A stretch of DNA of 64,000 nucleotides. Origin: Thioalkalivibrio sp. AKL19. GTDB taxonomy: Bacteria; Pseudomonadota; Gammaproteobacteria; Ectothiorhodospirales; Ectothiorhodospiraceae. The first letter of the stretch is position 1; each line of letters opens with the position of its first letter. Below, piece after piece: positions 58,109 through 64,000 of this stretch. The DNA lies in contig NZ_ATUK01000018.1 of assembly GCF_000420165.1 (NCBI RefSeq), positions 1 to 64,000 on the forward strand, written 5' to 3'. Both the position numbers and the translations under genes were made by a program. The notes below the pieces were generated by a model that saw nothing but the letters and a program-made list of their open reading frames with translations, ran no database searches and was not told where the DNA came from.

Positions 58109-59998
58109 ATGTTTGCACCGCTCGGAAATCGCTGGTCCGGACTCCTCGCCCCGCTGCTGCTGGCGGCGCTGGCCGCACCCGGCAGCGTCCAGGCCAATCC
58201 GGAGATGGCCGACAGCATTTCGCCCTATCTGCGCCTGCACGTGGAGGATCCGGTTCAGTGGCGTGCCTGGGATCCGGCCCTCCTCGAGAAGGCGAAGGAG
58301 GAGCAGCGGCCGCTGTTGATCTCCAGTGGCTATTACTCCTGTTACTACTGCCATGTGATGCAGGAGGAGAGCTTCAAGGACGAAGGTATCGCCGAGCGCC
58401 TGAACGAGAATTTCATCCCGGTGAAGGTGGATCGCGAGGTCAACGGGGCACTGGACAGCTACCTGCTGGAGTTCCAGCGCGCCACCGCCGGCAGCGCGGG
58501 CTGGCCGCTCAACGTGGTGGTCACGCCCCGCGGGCACGCGCTGACCGGCGTGGTGTACGCCCCGCGCGATCAGTTCGCCGAATTCCTCGATGGCATTACC
58601 CAGCGTCTGGAGGCGGACTACGACCGGCTGGTGGATCTCGCTCGGCGCGGTAGCGAGGAGTTGACCCAGCAGTTGCGCGAGGGCGAGGAGCCAATGTCGG
58701 AAAGCCGTGCCGGCCGCCTGCCGCAGGTATTGTGGAACCGGCTGGAACGCGAGGCGGACGATCTGCAGGGCGGCTTTGGCAGCTCTACCAAGTTCCCGCA
58801 TTCGCCGTATCTGTACGCAATGCTGGAGGCCGAACAGGCCGGTACGGCCCCCGGGTGGGTTGCGGAATTCCTGGAGATCACCCTGGACGAGATGGCCCAC
58901 TCCGGCCTGCGCGATGTGCTGGGGGGCGGTTTCTTCCGCTATTCCGAGTCGCCGGACTGGAACGAACCGCACTTCGAGGTGATGCTGGAGGATCAGGCCC
59001 AACTGGCGCTGGTGTACCTGCGTGCCGGCGACCATTTCGGCCGCGACGACTGGGTCGAGCTGGGACTGGAGAATCTCGATTTCGTCAAGCGCGACATGGC
59101 TCTGCGCGAGGACGAGACCGGAGACCGGGCGGAGACCGCCGAGGACGGGTTCCGCGGGTTCGCGTCGAGCCTGTCGGCGGTCGACGACGAGGGGCGCGAG
59201 GGCGGTGCCTACCTCTGGCCCGAGGCGGATCTCGAGTCCGCGCTGGCGGACCACGAGCATCCGGGGCTGGTGCGCGCCTGGTTCGGCATGGAGGGCAGTT
59301 CGGTGTTCGATCTCGGCTACCTGCCACGGCGTGGCGCGGGGGTCGAGGCCCTGGCAGAGCGCTTTGACCTGGACGAGGAGGCGGTGCGCGAACAGGTGGC
59401 CGCCGGGCGCGAGGCGCTGATCCGGGCCCGCGAGGCGCGCGGCCTGCCGCGCGACGAGAAGGTCCTGACCGGGGCGCACGGTCTGCTGCTCTCCGCCCTG
59501 GCGGAGGGCGCGCAGCATGATGAGCGCTTCCTGGAGGCCGGTGCGGCGGTGTATGCCTGGCTGCTGGAGGTTGCTTCCGATGCGGATGAACTGCCCGCGC
59601 TGATGGGCCTGCCCGCCGCGCAGGCGGGGGCCGCCACGTTGAACGATTACGCCTTTGTTGCGCGCGGACTGCGCGACTGGAAGGCCGCCACGGGCGAGGG
59701 CGAGCAGGCCCCGGCGCTCGCATTGCTGGAAGCGGCCTGGGAGCGCTTCCGCGACGACGACGGCTTTCGCTCGGAGCCGGAGCCGCCGCTGCCGGGGATG
59801 ATCTCACAGCGCTTCCATCCGGCGGTGCACCGGCCGTCGCCGACAACCCTGATTTTCCGTCTCAGCGAGGCGTGGGCCGGGGACAGCGAGGCGGTGGATG
59901 CGGCGTTCGGGGAGTACGACTTGCGCCCGGGGCGTGCCATCGAAACCGATCCCGAACACCACGCCCGCCTGGTCCTCTGGCTGCAGGAGCGCGATTAG
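58109..59998 (+). CDS. Exported DUF255 (YyaL/SSP411-like) thioredoxin-domain protein
   Basis: 629 aa. Signal peptide to about residue 29 (LLAPLLLAALAAPGSVQA). Then a thioredoxin-like DUF255 domain: SPYLRLHVEDPVQWRAW, active site SGYYSCYYCHVMQEESF, NENFIPVKVDREVNG. The usual family site is C-H-W-C; here it is C-Y-Y-C. The C-terminal two-thirds are the alpha/alpha-barrel (N-acylglucosamine epimerase-like) part, with GGFGSSTKFPH and VLGGGFFRYS. Substrate unknown. GGAGGA precedes ATG 58109. Divergent from the MerR/photolyase operon, sharing its operator. Confidence 0.85.
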   Translation: MFAPLGNRWSGLLAPLLLAALAAPGSVQANPEMADSISPYLRLHVEDPVQWRAWDPALLEKAKEEQRPLLISSGYYSCYYCHVMQEESFKDEGIAERLNENFIPVKVDREVNGALDSYLLEFQRATAGSAGWPLNVVVTPRGHALTGVVYAPRDQFAEFLDGITQRLEADYDRLVDLARRGSEELTQQLREGEEPMSESRAGRLPQVLWNRLEREADDLQGGFGSSTKFPHSPYLYAMLEAEQAGTAPGWVAEFLEITLDEMAHSGLRDVLGGGFFRYSESPDWNEPHFEVMLEDQAQLALVYLRAGDHFGRDDWVELGLENLDFVKRDMALREDETGDRAETAEDGFRGFASSLSAVDDEGREGGAYLWPEADLESALADHEHPGLVRAWFGMEGSSVFDLGYLPRRGAGVEALAERFDLDEEAVREQVAAGREALIRAREARGLPRDEKVLTGAHGLLLSALAEGAQHDERFLEAGAAVYAWLLEVASDADELPALMGLPAAQAGAATLNDYAFVARGLRDWKAATGEGEQAPALALLEAAWERFRDDDGFRSEPEPPLPGMISQRFHPAVHRPSPTTLIFRLSEAWAGDSEAVDAAFGEYDLRPGRAIETDPEHHARLVLWLQERD

Positions 59999-60394
59999 GG
60001 AAACCCCGATTCATGTACCCAATGGCGTGGGTAGCCGAGGTTTTCCGAGACTCGGCGTCTAACGCAGCGGGTGGTGGTCGACCCGCTGCGTGCCGCAGGA
60101 TTGTGGGCAATGGGGCGCTCACCCTTCGAAGCCTCGTTCGCCCGTCGTTGCTGAAAACGGGCTGGCGGATTGCGTTGCGGCCCGCCTTCGCAGCTCGGCT
60201 ACACTGCACTCAGCGGGCCTGGTCAGCACGCCAGGGCGACTCGAGGGCGAATGTGGGCATGAATCCGGCTTTTCATCTGGAGCGGGGCCCCGGTTGGAGC
60301 GGCACTCCGGTCGGCAGGATTTCCGGGCCGTGCGTGTCCCCTTGCGCCGGCGCGGCCTGTCCCGGCTGCTGGCAACCGTTTACAGGCTGAATCC
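59999..60394. other. 395-bp intergenic region with one palindrome, no gene recognised
   Basis: Contains ACGCAGCGGGT/ACCCGCTGCGT (60062-60072 and 60081-60091), a perfect 11-bp stem with an 8-base loop, which may end the DUF255 transcript. TACACT near 60199 could be a -10 for the DUF3422 gene. Short open frames here are Arg-rich and lack ribosome sites. Confidence 0.6.
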
Positions 60395-61735
60395 GTGATG
60401 AAAGAGAGTCCGTCCCTGCCCCCGAGCCACCCCCTGCGGGAGGCGATCCACGACGAGGTCCACGCGCGCTTCTACGAGCCGCTGGACGCGCCTGCCAGGG
60501 CTTCATGGCTGGCCTTGTTGTCGCCCCGTGACTCCATCGGCCGCGAACGCGAGCTGGTGGCTTCGCTCTGCCATCGCTTTGGAAGCGAGGAACCGCTCCC
60601 GGAGAAAAATTTCGTTGCCTGTGATCTCGGGACGTTCCGCATGCGCTGGGAACGCCACAACGAGTTCTCCACGTGGTCATTCTTCGTGACCGGGGAAACG
60701 GTCAGCGATCCGTTCGCCGATCCGGCGATCAACCGGGTACCGGCGGACTGGCTGGCCGAGCTGCCGGGTAGCACGATCGCCGCGATCCATCTGGCGCTGG
60801 AGTCGCGGGACATGCCGGAACGGACCGTCGAGGAGCTGGAGGCTGTATTCGCCCCGCATGCCTTCGTCGGCAACGGCGTGGCCGGCGGTGACGGCCTGGT
60901 GTGGACGGATTTCCGGGTCCACGAAGACGGCTTCTCCCGCTTCCTGGTGCGCGATATCGACCTCACCCGGCGTGAGGCCGGGCGAATTGCCCAGCGCCTG
61001 TTCGAGCTGGAGACCTACCGCTTGCTGGCCCTGCTGGCGCTCCCGCTGGTCCGTGAGCTGATGCCGGAACTCGACGAGCTCGAGAGTCGCCTGAACGATA
61101 TCAACGACGAGATGGCGGGCATCACCGAGCAGTTCGCCGCGTCCGAGCGCGAGGAGCATTTGCTGGCCGTACTCTCCGACCTTGCATCCGATGTCGAGCG
61201 CTTGAGCAGCTATGCCGGCAGCCGTTTCCATGCCTCCCGCGCCTATGCCTCGCTGGTCAACAAGGGTGCCGAGGAGTTGAGGACGGTGCGCATGCCGGGG
61301 CTGCAGACGCTGTGCGAGTACCTCGGCTGGCGCATGGATCCGGCCATGGGTACCTGTGCGTCGCAGGCGGAACGGCTGGAGGTGCTGTCGATGCGCGTCC
61401 ATCGCACTGGAGCGTTGTTGCGCACCCGGGTGGATGTGACGCTGGAACGGCAGAACCGCGATCTGCTGGGCTCGATGAACCGGCGCGCCGATCTGCAGTT
61501 GCGCCTGCAGCGCACGGTGGAAGGGCTTTCGGTGGTGGTGATCAGCTACTACCTGACCAGCCTGGTGGCCTACCTGCTACGTGGACTGGACGAGGTCGTC
61601 GCGGTGCAGGTACCGGTGAACCTGGCCATCGGGGTGGCGGTGCCGGTCGTGGTCGCGGGGGTGTGGTTCTCCCTGAGGTCGATGCGCACGCGCATCGAGC
61701 GCAAGGTCAGGCGCGGGGCTGACAGTGGGGGCTGA
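60395..61735 (+). CDS. DUF3422 family membrane protein
   Basis: 446 aa. Long soluble N-terminal region (HPLREAIHDEVHARFYEPLDAP, RWERHNEFSTWSFFV, RVHEDGFSRFLVRDIDLTRREAGRIAQRLFELETYR) and a coiled helical section, then two C-terminal membrane helices (VVVISYYLTSLVAYLLRG and LAIGVAVPVVVAGVWFSL). The layout is that of DUF3422; a CorA-like topology is suggestive but no transport motif (GMN) is present. Function unknown. Confidence 0.88.
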   Translation: MMKESPSLPPSHPLREAIHDEVHARFYEPLDAPARASWLALLSPRDSIGRERELVASLCHRFGSEEPLPEKNFVACDLGTFRMRWERHNEFSTWSFFVTGETVSDPFADPAINRVPADWLAELPGSTIAAIHLALESRDMPERTVEELEAVFAPHAFVGNGVAGGDGLVWTDFRVHEDGFSRFLVRDIDLTRREAGRIAQRLFELETYRLLALLALPLVRELMPELDELESRLNDINDEMAGITEQFAASEREEHLLAVLSDLASDVERLSSYAGSRFHASRAYASLVNKGAEELRTVRMPGLQTLCEYLGWRMDPAMGTCASQAERLEVLSMRVHRTGALLRTRVDVTLERQNRDLLGSMNRRADLQLRLQRTVEGLSVVVISYYLTSLVAYLLRGLDEVVAVQVPVNLAIGVAVPVVVAGVWFSLRSMRTRIERKVRRGADSGG

Positions 61736-61765
61736 CACCCGGTGCCCGGGGGCGGCGCGAGGCCT

Positions 61766-62578
61766 TCAGGCATCGGTGCGGCTGCTGGCTTCCTTTTCCG
61801 CTTTGTGCAGGCGCTGGAGCATGGCCTTGAGGACCTTCGGGTTGCCGGCGACGACGTCGCCACGGCGCATCACGTCCGGGTTGCCCTGCCAGTCGCTGAC
61901 CACGCCGCCGGCTTCCTGTACCAGCAGCAGGCCCGCGGCCATGTCCCAGGGCTGCAGGCCCATCTCCCAGAAGCCGTCAAAGCGCCCGCAGGCGACCCAG
62001 GCCAGGTCCAGTGCGGCCGAGCCGGGGCGGCGTACCCCGGCGGTGCCGGGTACCAGGTGGCGCAGGCTGCTCAGGTAGCGCTCCAGGTCCTGGCCCTCGC
62101 GGAACGGGATGCCGGTGCCCAGCAGGGCGCCGTTGAGGTCCTTGCGTTCGGTAACGCGGATGCGGCGGCTATTGAGGAAGGCGCCGGCGCCGCGCGTGGC
62201 GGTAAACAGCTCTTCCTTCAGCGGGTCGTAGACCACTGCCTGCTCCAGCCGGCCCTTGTGTTTCAGGGCGATGGAGATGCCGTACTGCGGGATTTCGCGC
62301 AGATAGTTGGTGGTGCCGTCCAGCGGGTCGATGATCCACACAAAGTCGGCGTCGCTGCCGCTTTGCTCGCCGCCTTCCTCGGCCATGATCGAGTGGTCGG
62401 GATAGGCGCGGCGCAGGGTCTGCACGATGGCCTGTTCGGCGGACAGGTCGACGTCCGACACCCAGTCGTTGCGGGCCTTCTCGCGGGTGTTCATGCGATC
62501 CGGCCGTCCCCAGGCGCGGGTGGTGATGCGTCCGGCCTCGCGGGCCGCCGATACCGCCGTGTTCAGCATGGGGTGCAT
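61766..62578 (-). CDS. suhB: Inositol-1-monophosphatase SuhB
   Basis: 270 aa. Metal-binding motifs MAEEGGEQSG and WIIDPLDGTTNYLREIPQ, and the C-terminal LQPWDMAAGLLLVQEAGG. Dephosphorylates inositol monophosphate and, in E. coli, joins rRNA transcription antitermination complexes. Start at 62578 (MHPMLNTAVSAAREAG) matches the family. Divergent from trmJ, the usual SuhB neighbour in gammaproteobacteria. Confidence 0.94.
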   Translation of the reverse strand: MHPMLNTAVSAAREAGRITTRAWGRPDRMNTREKARNDWVSDVDLSAEQAIVQTLRRAYPDHSIMAEEGGEQSGSDADFVWIIDPLDGTTNYLREIPQYGISIALKHKGRLEQAVVYDPLKEELFTATRGAGAFLNSRRIRVTERKDLNGALLGTGIPFREGQDLERYLSSLRHLVPGTAGVRRPGSAALDLAWVACGRFDGFWEMGLQPWDMAAGLLLVQEAGGVVSDWQGNPDVMRRGDVVAGNPKVLKAMLQRLHKAEKEASSRTDA

Positions 62579-62725
62579 GGGGTCTCCTGGTGTTCTGCGG
62601 GGTGTCCGGCGGGCCTCTCTGGCAAGCCGCGGGAAGGCCGCGAACAATACACAAGCGGCTCTTTTTTGGGAAGTCGCGGGTGCCCGTGTGTACAATCCGT
62701 GGCCTTTGACGAGGGGGCTCCACGA

Positions 62726-63472
62726 ATGGAAGAACGCCTGGGCCGGGCGCGGGTCGTGCTGGTGGGTACGACGCATCCGGGCAATATCGGTTCGGCCGCG
62801 CGCGCGATGAAGGCCATGGGGATCGCCGATCTGGTGCTGGTGGCGCCGGAGAAATTCCCGCATGCCGACGCGACGGCGCTGGCCTCGGGGGCGGATGACC
62901 TGCTGGCCCGGGCGCGGGTGGTGGAGGATCTGGCCACCGCCGTTGCCGACTGCGTGTGGGTGGTGGGCACCAGCGCGCGGCTGCGCACCCACTCGGTGCC
63001 GGTCCTGGGGCCCGACGTCGCGGCCGGGCAGGTACTCGCGCATGCATCCGCGGGGCCGGTGGCCCTGGTCTTCGGCCGCGAGCACAGTGGCCTGACCAAC
63101 ACCGAGCTGGATCACTGCAATGCCTTCGTGCAGATCCCGACGGTACCGGATTTCAGTTCCCTGAATCTGGCCGGCAGCGTCCAGGTGATGACCTACGCGC
63201 TGCGCATGGCCGCGCTGGGTGGTCCGGAAGACATCGCGTCCCCCGCCGCGAGCGCGGAGGAGGCCGAGCGCGACCCGCTGGCGACCCAGGCGGAGATGGA
63301 AGGCTTGTTCCGGCATTTCGAACAGGCCCTGACCACCATCGAGGTCCTCGACCCGGACAATCCTCGCAACCTGATGCGGCGGTTGCGGCATCTTTACCTG
63401 CGCGCCGGGCTGAGCGCCAGCGAGGTGCGCATGCTGCGCGGTATATTGACGCACACCGAAAGGGGCCGCTGA
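62726..63472 (+). CDS. trmJ: tRNA (cytidine/uridine-2'-O-)-methyltransferase TrmJ
   Basis: 248 aa SPOUT enzyme. VLVGTTHPGNIGSAARAMKAMG, ALVFGREHSGLTNTELDHC and the knot motif IPTVPDFSSLNLAGSVQVMTYALRM are diagnostic; a C-terminal helical extension follows. Methylates position 32 of tRNAs using SAM. TACAAT at 62691-62696 is a good -10, but the -35 is unclear. The suhB-trmJ-cysE order is typical of gammaproteobacterial iron-sulfur (isc) neighbourhoods, suggesting iscR may follow beyond the window. Confidence 0.94.
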   Translation: MEERLGRARVVLVGTTHPGNIGSAARAMKAMGIADLVLVAPEKFPHADATALASGADDLLARARVVEDLATAVADCVWVVGTSARLRTHSVPVLGPDVAAGQVLAHASAGPVALVFGREHSGLTNTELDHCNAFVQIPTVPDFSSLNLAGSVQVMTYALRMAALGGPEDIASPAASAEEAERDPLATQAEMEGLFRHFEQALTTIEVLDPDNPRNLMRRLRHLYLRAGLSASEVRMLRGILTHTERGR

Positions 63473-63529
63473 GGCCGCGTGCGCACTGCGTGATAACCTA
63501 GTGGAGTACTCAGGATTTGAGGCCGGTTG

Positions 63530-64000
63530 ATGTTTGACAGGATGCGCGAGGACATTCGCTGCGTGTTTGACCGTGACCCGGCGGCACGCAACGCCTTCGA
63601 GGTGCTGACCGCGTACCCCGGGCTGCATGCACTGTGGTATCACCGACTCGCGCACTGGCTGTGGAATCACAAGATGCGCTGGCTGGGGCGGGTAGTCGGC
63701 AACTTCAGCCGCTGGGTGACCGGGATCGAGATCCATCCGGGGGCGACCCTTGGCCGGCGGTTTTTTATCGACCACGGCATGGGCGTCGTGATCGGCGAGA
63801 CCGCCGAGGTCGGCGACGACTGCACCATCTACCACCAGGTGACCTTGGGCGGCACGACCTGGGAGGGTGGCAAGCGCCACCCGACGCTCGGCAACGAGGT
63901 GGTGATCGGTGCGGGCGCCAAGCTGCTCGGCCCCATCCACGTCGGAAACCATGCGCGCATCGGCTCCAACGCGGTCGTGCTGAAGGACGTGCCGGCGGAT
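63530..64000 (+). CDS. cysE: Serine O-acetyltransferase, N-terminal part (cut by window end)
   Basis: 157 codons visible, open at the window end. [20 protein letters not shown], then [11 protein letters not shown] and hexapeptide repeats with the catalytic region [40 protein letters not shown] and [11 protein letters not shown]. Acetylates serine for cysteine synthesis. The short N-terminus (no 80-residue E. coli-type extension) is like the SAT isoforms found before iscR/iscS. ATG 63530 lies 57 bases after trmJ. Confidence 0.92.
   Translation, partial: MFDRMREDIRCVFDRDPAARNAFEVLTAYPGLHALWYHRLAHWLWNHKMRWLGRVVGNFSRWVTGIEIHPGATLGRRFFIDHGMGVVIGETAEVGDDCTIYHQVTLGGTTWEGGKRHPTLGNEVVIGAGAKLLGPIHVGNHARIGSNAVVLKDVPAD

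Noticed and set aside
60090-60398. A 102-codon plus-strand frame before the DUF3422 gene
   Set aside because: Arg/Ser-rich, no ribosome site, overlaps the DUF3422 start and other equally long frames in the same stretch.

Overview
The window is a GC-rich (roughly two-thirds G+C by eye), densely packed bacterial chromosome segment. Gene content and protein style point to a gammaproteobacterium: an RsxABCDGE/Rnf operon, a YdbH-type intermembrane protein, an FNR-type regulator with its classical TTGAT-N4-ATCAA box, DUF1841, TIGR02444 and DUF2058 proteins. Many proteins are acidic. A persulfide-type regulator/dioxygenase pair and a periplasmic DsrE-like protein would suit a sulfur-oxidising Ectothiorhodospiraceae-like host such as Thioalkalivibrio; that assignment is inference, since no 16S or marker search was possible.

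Layout. 0-4 kb: tail of an ISL3-type transposase, an ABM-fold protein, then a sulfur-stress operon (ArsR-rhodanese regulator, metallo-beta-lactamase persulfide-dioxygenase-like enzyme, MFS carrier) behind a perfect palindromic operator. 4-16 kb: cNMP-binding protein, DUF218 protein, YdbH-like protein with a DUF1318 lipoprotein, YihY/BrkB, SRPBCC protein, an RND adaptor and pump, DUF1841 and Nth. 16-26 kb (all minus strand): unknown protein, Rnf/Rsx complex, an MtnC homologue lacking HAD catalytic residues, MtnB, MetG. 25.75-26.2 kb: an AT-rich divergent gap with three DnaA-box-like sites. 26-35 kb: ApbC/Mrp, Dcd, carbamate kinase, small lipoprotein, DUF2058, TIGR02444, FNR, CFA synthase and a 633-aa unknown membrane protein.

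34.7-45.0 kb is a corrinoid island headed by a cobalamin riboswitch: BtuB, PduO adenosyltransferase, a secreted membrane-anchored CobN-like chelatase with a His/Asp/Glu-rich insert, a TolQ/ExbB-like channel protein, a DUF2149 protein, CobO and CobB. Together they look like a B12-repressed outer-membrane uptake, periplasmic metal/corrinoid handling and cytoplasmic adenosylation/amidation pathway. Its core (CobN-like + ExbB-like + DUF2149) resembles the HmuS-type module of bacterial haem uptake and is the most interesting system here.

45-49 kb: a di-haem cytochrome c peroxidase behind a perfect FNR box, DUF4399, GltX followed by tRNA-Ala(GGC) and tRNA-Glu(TTC), and a 168-bp duplicated scrap of the next gene. 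49-53 kb: one giant SARP/AfsR-like regulator. 53-60 kb: DsrE-like protein, then a light-response operon (MerR regulator with a B12-binding-like C-terminus, FeS-type photolyase, class I photolyase, small His-tailed protein), divergent from a DUF255 thioredoxin-like protein. 60-64 kb: DUF3422, SuhB, TrmJ and a CysE cut by the window end. No rRNA, CRISPR array or complete insertion sequence was seen.
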